Part shown: in pieces, positions 56,721 to 64,000 of the stretch
How the letters are laid out: every line of letters begins with the position of its first letter
Numbering within the stretch: position 1 is the first letter of the stretch
NCBI GenBank assembly: GCA_903919315.1
Contig: CAIXHP010000020.1
Location: forward strand, 1-64,000
DNA length: 64,000 bases
From: an uncultured Pseudomonadota bacterium
Lineage (GTDB): Bacteria; Pseudomonadota; Alphaproteobacteria; UBA9219
Direction of reading: 5' to 3'
Position numbers and translations under genes: made by a program
Notes under the pieces: generated by a model
Seen by the model: the letters and a program-made list of their open reading frames with translations, nothing else
Told to the model about the DNA's origin: nothing
The model's database searches: none

Positions 56721-59267
56721 TCACTTATCCTCCAACAACTCCTTCACCTTACTCGCCAATTGCTTCAGCGTGAAGGGCTTGCCGAGGAAGTGGATCGTTT
56801 CGCCGGATTTGAACTGTTCGCGCAGGCGGTCTTCGGTATAGCCGGACACGAACACCACCTTCATATTCGGCCAACGCCCGCGAATATGCTTGTACAGCGT
56901 CGGGCCATCCATCTGCGGCATAACCACGTCCGTGATGGTGAGATCGATCTTGTCGCCGTCCTTGTCAAGAACCGCCAAGGCCTCTTCGCCGCTACGCGCC
57001 TCGAACACGTTGTAGCCCTTGTTCTTAAGCGCGCGGGTCGAGAACACGCGCACGGCATCTTCGTCTTCCACCAAAAGGATGGTTCCCGCGCCTGTGAGAT
57101 CGGGGCCGGGCTTGTCTTCGCGCAAATCTTCAACAACGCGCGTGTCCTGCACCGCATCGTTAGCGCCGAGCGCGGGCAGATAAACCTGAAACGCCGTCCC
57201 TTGCCCAACCTTGCTTTCGACGCCGATAAAACCGCCCGTCTGGCGCACGATGCCATAGACGGTGGACAGGCCAAGTCCGGTGCCGGAACCGACTTCCTTC
57301 GTCGAGAAGAAAGGCTCAAAGATGCGCTGCAAATTCTCGCGCGGAATCCCCACGCCGGTGTCCTTCACCGAAATCACGACGTAATTACCTGCGGGCATTT
57401 CGTCCTGACCGCGCAAAACAGAGGTCGTCTGATTCAGATTGGACGTGGTGATCGTGACCGTTCCGCCGTTGGGCATAGCGTCGCGCGCGTTGACGACGAG
57501 GTTGATGATGACTTGCTCAAGCTGTCCCTGATCGACCTTGACGAGGCCAAGATCGCGCCCATGCACCATATCCAGCTTCACCTGCGCCCCGATCAAGCGG
57601 CGCAGCAGGTTGGTCAGTTCCGACAACACATCGACAAGACTCAGAACCTTGGGCTGCAAAGTCTGTTGGCGCGAGAAGGCCAACAACTGCCGCACCAGAT
57701 TGGCGGCGCGGTTGCCGTTCTGCTTGATCTGCATAATGTCGGAAAAGCTCTGGTCGCCCGGCTTGTGCCGCTGCAACAGCAGATCGCAGAATCCGATCAT
57801 CGCGGTGAGAAGGTTGTTAAAGTCATGCGCCACGCCGCCCGCCAACTGGCCGATGGCCTGCATCTTCTGCGACTGAGCAAACTGGACTTCGAGCCGCTTT
57901 TGCTCGGTGACGTCGATAAAATACAGCATCAAGCCCGGCTCGGAGCCAGCTTCGCCTTTGCCGTTCGCCGCGCCGAAACGCTTGGCAAACACATGCGCGG
58001 TGACTTCGCGGTCGGAGTCCATCCGAACTTCCAACGGCTTGGTGAGATCGGCTCCGGCCAACACATGCGCCAACTGCGCGAGCGCCGAAGACCTGTCCGA
58101 CGAGGCCAGCAATTCGACGATGGGCAGATTGATCACGGCCTCGCGCGCGCGATGAACGATGGAATGAAACGCATGATTGCATTCCATGATCATGAAGCGG
58201 GAGTCGAGCAACAAAATGCCGATCGGCGCTTCGGCGAACAGGCGTTGGAAACGATATTCCGACAGCGACAACGCCATCTGCCATTCGCGTTCCGGCGACA
58301 GATCGCGCACAATAGAGCGGGTCCGCAATGTCTTGCCGTCCTCGCCAGCGACGATGGTCTGCGCGATCGCGACCGGAAACAACTGTCCGTCGCGGCGGCG
58401 CATCACGACCTCGCCGCGCAATTCCCCCTGCGGCCCATTGGCGAGCGCATAGGCGGCCACGCCGGGTGGCGCTTCGTTCAGGACATCGTGCAGCCGCACC
58501 TCGCCCTTGACGAGATCGTCCGGCGTCACCTGCAACCAGTCGGCCAGCGTGTTGTTGACAAACTTAAAGCGCCCATGCTGATCGACCGAATAAATGCCGA
58601 CCGGCGCATAGGCCATGAAATCGAGCAATTTATTCTGCTCGTCGCGCATGGCTTTTTCCATGCGGCGACGGTCGCTGATGTCTTCAAAACGCCAATGATA
58701 GAAACGCGCGTCGGCGTCGATAGGACGTGCGACAATGCGCCGCCACTCAATGACGCGGCTGCCGCGCACGACGGGCAGATCGGCGATAACGGACTGCCCC
58801 TTGTACAAATTCTCCTGCAAACGCTTGAATTCGGCGTCCCCGTCGGCGGTGGCGCCGAAACGCGACGCCAGCGCCTGCTGCGCGTTCTGCGCCCCGAGAT
58901 CAATCCAACCCTGAAACGCGCGGTTGGCCATCACCACGCCGCCGGACGGATCGGTGATCAATTGCGGCGTCAGCACGCTATGGAAAGCCTCGCGCAGCAG
59001 AAATTCCTCCGCCGCGCCGTTGTGCATGTGCCGCAGCTGCCACCAGATAGCCCCCGCCATTCCCAGCAACGCCAACGCCACCAGCGAACTGACGATCACG
59101 CCCGTCGTATCGCCCGCAAAATACGGAGCCAAAACGGCAACCAACCCCAGCCCGGTCATCACGCCAAGGCTGCTCAACATCCGCCGCACCCACGACATCT
59201 GGCGATCAGCCGCCGTAATCGGCGACACCGGCGCAACGGGCTTCTTGAGTGTAGGCACTTCGGGCAT
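56721..59267 (-). CDS. cckA: CckA-type hybrid histidine kinase
   Basis: CckA controls phosphorylation of the CtrA master regulator in alphaproteobacteria through ChpT. The 848-residue protein has two membrane helices (about 33-77), several PAS domains (about 95-460), HisKA with GGVAHDFNNLLTAMIGF, an HATPase with NLVVNARDAMPNGG, DTGVGIP and GTGLGLSTVYG, and a C-terminal receiver from residue about 725 with LLVEDED, the phospho-Asp in TITDVVMP, and Lys in FLGKPF. All phosphorelay residues are intact. Confidence 0.95.
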   Translation of the reverse strand: MPEVPTLKKPVAPVSPITAADRQMSWVRRMLSSLGVMTGLGLVAVLAPYFAGDTTGVIVSSLVALALLGMAGAIWWQLRHMHNGAAEEFLLREAFHSVLTPQLITDPSGGVVMANRAFQGWIDLGAQNAQQALASRFGATADGDAEFKRLQENLYKGQSVIADLPVVRGSRVIEWRRIVARPIDADARFYHWRFEDISDRRRMEKAMRDEQNKLLDFMAYAPVGIYSVDQHGRFKFVNNTLADWLQVTPDDLVKGEVRLHDVLNEAPPGVAAYALANGPQGELRGEVVMRRRDGQLFPVAIAQTIVAGEDGKTLRTRSIVRDLSPEREWQMALSLSEYRFQRLFAEAPIGILLLDSRFMIMECNHAFHSIVHRAREAVINLPIVELLASSDRSSALAQLAHVLAGADLTKPLEVRMDSDREVTAHVFAKRFGAANGKGEAGSEPGLMLYFIDVTEQKRLEVQFAQSQKMQAIGQLAGGVAHDFNNLLTAMIGFCDLLLQRHKPGDQSFSDIMQIKQNGNRAANLVRQLLAFSRQQTLQPKVLSLVDVLSELTNLLRRLIGAQVKLDMVHGRDLGLVKVDQGQLEQVIINLVVNARDAMPNGGTVTITTSNLNQTTSVLRGQDEMPAGNYVVISVKDTGVGIPRENLQRIFEPFFSTKEVGSGTGLGLSTVYGIVRQTGGFIGVESKVGQGTAFQVYLPALGANDAVQDTRVVEDLREDKPGPDLTGAGTILLVEDEDAVRVFSTRALKNKGYNVFEARSGEEALAVLDKDGDKIDLTITDVVMPQMDGPTLYKHIRGRWPNMKVVFVSGYTEDRLREQFKSGETIHFLGKPFTLKQLASKVKELLEDK

Positions 59268-59517
59268 AAGACGAAATCCTGCGCTTAGTTAATAGGCTAG
59301 AGTACACCTCGGACGGCACTATCCACGAATCGCGCCTCGCCAAGCGAAACGCAACCACCAACTCATGCAACATGAAAGGTATTCAACAGGTTAACGGCAC
59401 TTCCGCTACCTTAAAAACCACAAAAACGAAGTCAAAAGCGACTAATTAAGCCTTGATCGGATCAATAGTGTCATGCAAGAAACCAAAGATAAATACAGCG
59501 TCGATTTTGGAAAGATC
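59268..59517. other. Divergent intergenic region between cckA and the HAD gene
   Basis: It is AT-richer than its surroundings and carries both upstream regions. I see no clear operator or small gene. Confidence 0.45.
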
Positions 59518-60714
59518 ATGAGCGATAAAGAGTATGCCCCCATTAAGGCTTTACTGTTCGACCTTGGCGATGTCCTTATCGAAGTGGACACAGCCCGCAC
59601 CTTCGCACTCTGGGCACGCCATTCGGGCGTTCGGGCAGCGGTTCTCAAAGAACGGTACACGTTCGATGAGCCCTATTATCAACACGAGCGCGGCGAGATT
59701 TCGGCACCGGAATATTTCCGTCAATTGCGCTTGTCTCTCAGAATCAACATTACGGATGATCAATTTGCTGAAGGGTTTAACGCTATGCTGGGGCAGGAAA
59801 AGCCCGCCGTAGCCCAGCTCCTGATAATTGCCGCTCAACACATGCCGCTTTACCTATTCAGCAACACCAACCGCATGCACTACGCCATTTGGAGCACTAA
59901 GTATGCCGACATCCTAAGTCATTTTACCGGGATTTTTACATCTCCAGAACTTGGCCTACGCAAACCAGACCCACAGGCATTTACTGCCGTCGCAGCAAGG
60001 ATAGACCTGCCACCCGACCAGATTCTCTTTTTCGACGACCTCATTGATAACGTCGAAGGTGCCCGGAGCATCGGCATGCCCAGCATTCACATCACCCCCA
60101 ACTACGGAGTCCATTTGGCGCTGCAATCCTGCCTGCCCTCTATATTCGGAAACGCTGTTCGAAACGTGGCTTCTCCAGATGTTTTCCTGTTTTACAGCCC
60201 AAGACTGCATTGCGATAGTCCCACCTATGTGCGCACCTTTGGCGATTCCGCACCAAGCACCGAAGCAGTCTGCAGCGGCCCACCCCCACGCGAAGCCTTG
60301 GCAAACATATGGTGGAGAGGCACGGCGGAGGAAACGCTCCGACAAGTCAAAAGGCAGTTCCCCGATGCCGTCTTGAAAGGCCCCCTGACCGCCGACGGAA
60401 AACTCCAACTTCCCCCGCTAAGCGGGCTGGATGCCATCTTGCACAGAACCCTGAATGACTTGGCGACCGAGCTTGGCCCCCACGGCGATTTATCGGAGTG
60501 TACGCTCAACACGCCGCCCATCCCGCCACGAGGCGGCCCGCTCCCAGCCTTCAGCAAAAACGGCCCCATCCCGCGCGTGACTCTGGTCAGCCTAGCCCCG
60601 TCGCAGCCAGAGGCAAGAAGCCCTACAGCCCCCGAACCAGAACGCCCGAAGCCAGAACAGAAAACCCAACCTACACTGACAATCATAAGGGGCAGAGGAC
60701 CGAGGCCATTTTAA
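59518..60714 (+). CDS. HAD-superfamily hydrolase with proline-rich C-terminal extension
   Basis: The N-terminal 200 residues form a YihX-like HAD phosphatase: nucleophile motif I LLFDLGDVLIEVD, motif II YLFSNTN, and LRKPDPQAF plus LFFDDLIDNVEGA for motifs III and IV. The substrate is unknown. A further 190 residues follow with no recognised domain, ending in a Pro-rich tail and the basic end RGRGPRPF. ATG 59518 has GGAAAG upstream; the track starts at 59473. Confidence 0.85.
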   Translation: MSDKEYAPIKALLFDLGDVLIEVDTARTFALWARHSGVRAAVLKERYTFDEPYYQHERGEISAPEYFRQLRLSLRINITDDQFAEGFNAMLGQEKPAVAQLLIIAAQHMPLYLFSNTNRMHYAIWSTKYADILSHFTGIFTSPELGLRKPDPQAFTAVAARIDLPPDQILFFDDLIDNVEGARSIGMPSIHITPNYGVHLALQSCLPSIFGNAVRNVASPDVFLFYSPRLHCDSPTYVRTFGDSAPSTEAVCSGPPPREALANIWWRGTAEETLRQVKRQFPDAVLKGPLTADGKLQLPPLSGLDAILHRTLNDLATELGPHGDLSECTLNTPPIPPRGGPLPAFSKNGPIPRVTLVSLAPSQPEARSPTAPEPERPKPEQKTQPTLTIIRGRGPRPF

Positions 60715-60726
60715 GCCTGCCCCAAC

Positions 60727-61818
60727 CTACGCGTCGCGTTTATTCCCAATACGTCGCACCCAGCCGTGGGTGTCGGTTGTGCGGCCATATTGCAGGTCGG
60801 TGATGTCCTTGAAAAACTGCTCGGCCAACGGAAACGCACGGCCTGAGCCGATGGTATAATCGCGGTCGCGCCAACCCAGCGTCGAAACCGGCGACACCAC
60901 CGCCGCCGTGCCGGAGCCAAAGCATTCCTTGAGCGAGCCGTTTTCAATAGAGCGGATCACTTCTTCGATGCTGAGGTCGCGTTCATCGACCGCCAACCCC
61001 TTTTCCCGCGCCAACGTCAGGATGGAATCGCGCGTGATGCCGGGCAGGATCGAACCGTTGAGCCTTGGCGTGACCAATCTGTCGTTGATGTGGAAGAAGA
61101 CATTCATCATGCCGACTTCCTCGACCATCTTCTTGGTGGCGCTGTCGAGCCACAGCACTTGCGAATAGCCCTTGCTATGAGCCATCTCGGCAGCCAGAAG
61201 GCTGGCCGCGTAATTGCCGATAACCTTGCACGCCCCCGTGCCGCCCAAAGCCGCGCGCGCATAGTCTTCGGTCACCAGAATCTTCGTCGGCCCAAAGCCT
61301 TCGCGGTAATAAGCGCCGACAGGACAAAGCAAGACGTTGAACAGATATTCGCTCGCGGCCTTGACACCGATATAATTGTCCACGCCCATGATAAAGGGGC
61401 GAATATACAACGCCGTGCCGACCGTTTCCGGCATCCAATCCTTATCGAGCATCACCAACGTTTGGATAGCCTTCAGCACGAAATCAGGATCGAGCGGCGG
61501 AATGCACAACCGCTGGGCGGAAACATTCAGGCGACGAATATGGCTTTCGGGACGGTACAAATAGAGGTCTTTGTCCGCGCCGCAAAAAGCCTTCATGCCC
61601 TCGAAAACGCCTTGCCCGTAATGAAGGATCGTCGATGCCGGATCAAGCGCGAGCGCCGCATAGGGCCGGATGGCCGCGTCATGCCATCCCTTTCCCGCCG
61701 CGTACTTCATGCTGAAGACATGGTCGGTGAAAATTTTTCCAAAGGGGAGATCGGAGTCGCTGGCAGGCCGGGCACGGCGTTCGCCGGGCTGGGCCAAAGT
61801 CACGGCTATATCAGGCAC
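60727..61818 (-). CDS. ilvE: Branched-chain amino-acid aminotransferase
   Basis: This PLP enzyme makes the final step of Ile, Leu and Val synthesis. It is the long-type form with HYGQGVFEGMKAFCGADK, LYIRPFIMG and KVIGNYAASL carrying the PLP Lys, and the SGTAAVVSP end. The start is a GTG with GGAGG four bases upstream. It lies 24 bases after infA on the same strand, so the pair may be co-transcribed. Confidence 0.94.
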   Translation of the reverse strand: MPDIAVTLAQPGERRARPASDSDLPFGKIFTDHVFSMKYAAGKGWHDAAIRPYAALALDPASTILHYGQGVFEGMKAFCGADKDLYLYRPESHIRRLNVSAQRLCIPPLDPDFVLKAIQTLVMLDKDWMPETVGTALYIRPFIMGVDNYIGVKAASEYLFNVLLCPVGAYYREGFGPTKILVTEDYARAALGGTGACKVIGNYAASLLAAEMAHSKGYSQVLWLDSATKKMVEEVGMMNVFFHINDRLVTPRLNGSILPGITRDSILTLAREKGLAVDERDLSIEEVIRSIENGSLKECFGSGTAAVVSPVSTLGWRDRDYTIGSGRAFPLAEQFFKDITDLQYGRTTDTHGWVRRIGNKRDA

Positions 61819-61842
61819 GATCCCTCCGCAGCAAAAAATCGT

Positions 61843-62061
61843 TTATTTATGACGGAACGTAATGCGCCCCTTGGTCAGATCATAAGGGGTCATCTCGACG
61901 TTGACCTTATCGCCCACGAGGACGCGAATGCGGTTTTTGCGCATCTTGCCCGACGTGTGGGTCAAAACCTCGTGCCCGTTGTCGAGCTTGACGCGGAACA
62001 TGGCGTTCGGCAAAAGCTCGGTGACGGTACCTTCGAATTCAAGCAGGTCTTCTTTGGCCAT
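61843..62061 (-). CDS. infA: Translation initiation factor IF-1
   Basis: IF-1 binds the 30S A site. The 72 residues are [20 protein letters not shown] followed by the S1/OB-fold core and [11 protein letters not shown], essentially full length. The tracked 114-residue ORF begins 42 codons too early. The ATG at 62061 has AGGGA upstream. Confidence 0.97.
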   Translation of the reverse strand: MAKEDLLEFEGTVTELLPNAMFRVKLDNGHEVLTHTSGKMRKNRIRVLVGDKVNVEMTPYDLTKGRITFRHK

Positions 62062-62117
62062 AAAGGTCCCTATCTCTGTGTTGCAGCGGGGAAAAATGGC
62101 TCTTTCCCGCCCAAACG

Positions 62118-62537
62118 TCAAGTCGCATGACACGGCTGGTGCTGGGTAGGCCAAGGTTCGCCGAAATCCTCCAGCTGAAGCCGCCAATCGGCCAGCTTGA
62201 GCTTTAACCGCACACCCCCGGCAAAAACGAGGTGCAAACAGCCGTTTTCCAGCACCAACGTCAGCAAATCGAGCATCCGGGCATGGTCGGATTGCTCAAA
62301 CCCCTGCCGCTGCACTGCCTCGACACCGCGCACATCCAACGCGCAGCAGACGCGCTCGAAACACGCCTCGCCCGGCGACGCATCCCAGCGGAAGCGATGC
62401 ACGACCATGACAAAATTCTTCGCCGCCGCGTCATACATCATGTCGCAAACGGGCGCGATAGCGTCCTGCAACACGGTGGCGACCACCTGCACGTCCTCAG
62501 CGTCTTGGGCGCGAAGCTTGAGAGGCTGCGTATCCAT
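62118..62537 (-). CDS. DUF2948 family protein
   Basis: The protein matches the alphaproteobacterial DUF2948 family: [34 protein letters not shown] and the final LEDFGEPW. Function is unknown, though it is a stable neighbour of murA. It starts within five bases of the murA stop. The tracked start is 40 codons upstream, within murA. Confidence 0.9.
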   Translation of the reverse strand: MDTQPLKLRAQDAEDVQVVATVLQDAIAPVCDMMYDAAAKNFVMVVHRFRWDASPGEACFERVCCALDVRGVEAVQRQGFEQSDHARMLDLLTLVLENGCLHLVFAGGVRLKLKLADWRLQLEDFGEPWPTQHQPCHAT

Positions 62538-62541
62538 GCCC

Positions 62542-63816
62542 TCAGCCCCGAATGCGCTCAATCTCCGCCCCACAGGCGCGAAGTTTTTCTTCCAGCCGTT
62601 CGTACCCGCGATCCAGATGATAGATGCGGCTGAGCGTCGTTTCGCCCTCGGCGGCAAGCCCCGCCAGCACCAACGATCCCGAAGCCCGCAGATCCGTAGC
62701 CATGACCGGAGCGCCCTTCAGCTTCGGCACGCCGCGCACCATCGCCGACGAGCCATGCACAGTTATGTCGGCCCCCATACGCGCCAGTTCCGGCACATGC
62801 ATAAAGCGGTTCTCAAAGATCGTCTCGGTGATCATCGAAGCGCCCTCGGCGACGCACATCAGCGTCATCATCTGAGCCTGCAAATCGGTGGGAAAACCGG
62901 GGAACGGCTCGGTCGTCACATCAACACCGCGCAAAACGCCGGAGCGGCAAACACGCAGACCCTGCCCGGTCTTCTCGACCGCAACCCCCGCGCGGGCCAG
63001 CACATCGCAGGCGCTTTGAATATGTTCCTGCCGCGCGCCGATCAACTCCACATCGCCGTCCGTCATGGCAACGGCCATCACGAACGTCCCGGCCTCAATG
63101 CGGTCGGGAATAATGGTGTGGCTCGCGCCATGCAGACGATCCTTGCCGACGATCCGCAACCGGTCGGTGCCGATGCCGTCAATCTCCGCGCCCATGGCGA
63201 CCAGACAATGCGCCAGATCGGCTACTTCCGGTTCACGCGCCGCGTTGACGATGAGAGTCTCACCTTTCGCCAACGTGGCCGCCATCATCGCGTTCTCGGT
63301 GCCCGTCACCGTCACGATGGGGAACACAATCTCGGCCCCGCGCAAACCCTTGGGCGCGGACGCGTTGATATAGCCGTCATCAAGCGTGATTTCAGCGCCC
63401 ATGCGCTCCAAGGCCGCGATATGCAAATCGACCGGCCGTGTGCCGATCGCGCAGCCGCCGGGGAGCGAAACCTTGGCGGCATGGCAACGGGCGACGAGCG
63501 GCCCCAACACCATGATGCTGGCCCGCATCTTACGCACCAGTTCATAGGGTGCTGTCACATTGGTGATCGTGGCGGCCCGAAGCTCCATGGTATGACCGGG
63601 AGTCGCATTGCTGCCGTTCAGCCCGATGCTCACGCCATGCTGGCCCAACAGATTGGCCATCGTCGCGATGTCAGCCAGTTGAGGCACATTCGAGAGCGCC
63701 AGAACTTCGTCGGTCAGCAAGCTGGCCGCCATCAGCTTCAACGCGGCGTTCTTCGCCCCGCTGATCGGAATTTTGCCCCGCAGCGGCCTGCCGCCCTTGA
63801 TGCGAATTTTGTCCAT
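62542..63816 (-). CDS. murA: UDP-N-acetylglucosamine 1-carboxyvinyltransferase MurA
   Basis: MurA transfers enolpyruvate to UDP-GlcNAc in the first committed step of peptidoglycan synthesis. It has [15 protein letters not shown] near the N-terminus, and the catalytic loop with [11 protein letters not shown], containing the Cys targeted by fosfomycin. The 424 residues are normal. It precedes DUF2948 on the minus strand. Confidence 0.97.
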   Translation of the reverse strand: MDKIRIKGGRPLRGKIPISGAKNAALKLMAASLLTDEVLALSNVPQLADIATMANLLGQHGVSIGLNGSNATPGHTMELRAATITNVTAPYELVRKMRASIMVLGPLVARCHAAKVSLPGGCAIGTRPVDLHIAALERMGAEITLDDGYINASAPKGLRGAEIVFPIVTVTGTENAMMAATLAKGETLIVNAAREPEVADLAHCLVAMGAEIDGIGTDRLRIVGKDRLHGASHTIIPDRIEAGTFVMAVAMTDGDVELIGARQEHIQSACDVLARAGVAVEKTGQGLRVCRSGVLRGVDVTTEPFPGFPTDLQAQMMTLMCVAEGASMITETIFENRFMHVPELARMGADITVHGSSAMVRGVPKLKGAPVMATDLRASGSLVLAGLAAEGETTLSRIYHLDRGYERLEEKLRACGAEIERIRG

Positions 63817-63840
63817 GATTGCCTGTTTCGTTTGTCGTTT

Positions 63841-64000
63841 CTAAAACTTGAACGGATTAAAGTCTGTGTGCCGATCATAATGATCTTCATGCTCTATGCG
63901 CTTGAGATAACGAACGAACGGGAGCGTCGCAGGCAGCGCAGCAATTTCCCATAAAATCTTTAATCCCCAGCTGGACAAAATGATCGACACCAAAGTCGCG
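63841..64000 (-). CDS. Queuosine-precursor transporter, YhhQ-like (partial, C-terminus)
   Basis: The reverse frame ends at TAG 63841-63843 and encodes a hydrophobic segment then PFVRYLKRIEHEDHYDR and a final TDFNPFKF. The HEDxYDR..TDFNPF end is the signature of the VUT/YhhQ family, which imports queuine or preQ precursors. The gene continues beyond the window. It is not in the ORF track because it has no start here. Confidence 0.82.
   Translation of the reverse strand, partial: ATLVSIILSSWGLKILWEIAALPATLPFVRYLKRIEHEDHYDRHTDFNPFKF

Noticed and set aside
56760-59288. Plus-strand ORF of 842 residues
   Set aside because: It lies antisense to cckA, whose domains are intact. Arg/His-rich composition is typical of a GC-rich shadow frame.
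62197-63954. Plus-strand ORF of 585 residues
   Set aside because: It is antisense to murA, DUF2948 and the yhhQ-like end, all of which have clear family motifs.

Overview
The window looks like a chromosomal piece of a flagellated alphaproteobacterium. The signs are a CckA-type hybrid kinase, murA beside a DUF2948 gene, the methyltransferase/comF/grxC neighbourhood, an sdhCDAB operon, a fliO-fliP cluster and a Cys-free L33 protein. Codon use is GC-rich apart from parts of one island. I cannot name a genus from sequence alone.

Left region (1-11.7 kb): an unrecognised gene with a possible Cys/His/Asp triad, then dps-mnmA, dapA, a proline-rich 54-residue microprotein with its own terminator, sdhCDAB with a coupled Nudix gene, and the overlapping chain lepA, TPR protein, gluQ. 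Many neighbours overlap by 1-8 bases, which points to translationally coupled operons.

Island (about 12.2-24.1 kb): an integrative element of about 11.8 kb sits at the 3' end of tRNA-Glu(TTC). A 57-bp direct repeat (att) marks both ends; the intact tRNA is at the right and a 3' tRNA fragment at the left. Cargo, left to right: tyrosine integrase, a very AT-rich gene of unknown function, an AlpA-like HTH gene whose ribosome binding site is paired in a hairpin, a primase/ATPase-like replication protein, two small hypothetical genes, and a tightly coupled mod-rhuM-res operon (Type III-like restriction-modification with a RhuM protein between the two subunits). No phage structural genes are visible, so it resembles a phage-satellite-like or P4-like element carrying a defence cassette. 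The DNA just outside the left att is homologous to the element's own right end, which suggests an older related insertion. Inverted copies of a palindromic-ended repeat of about 110 bp lie outside both ends.

Middle region (24.5-43 kb): RNA and small-molecule methyltransferases, a DUF808 membrane protein, a membrane protein with an eight-CXXC DnaJ-like zinc region, recO, a PAS histidine kinase, comF-grxC, an EamA transporter, a PAS-GGDEF diguanylate cyclase, trxA, dapB, a duplicated-repeat protein of unknown function, and yejEF. yejF appears to carry an in-frame palindromic repeat insertion.

Right region (43-64 kb): rpmG, phrB, a flagellar export cluster (flhB-like, unknown, fliO, fliP), the arginine genes argF, argD and argC, a degenerate HD-GYP protein facing a degenerate EAL-like protein, tldD, a solute-binding protein, cckA, a HAD protein with a long C-terminal tail, ilvE-infA, DUF2948-murA, and the 3' end of a yhhQ-like queuosine-precursor transporter running off the window.
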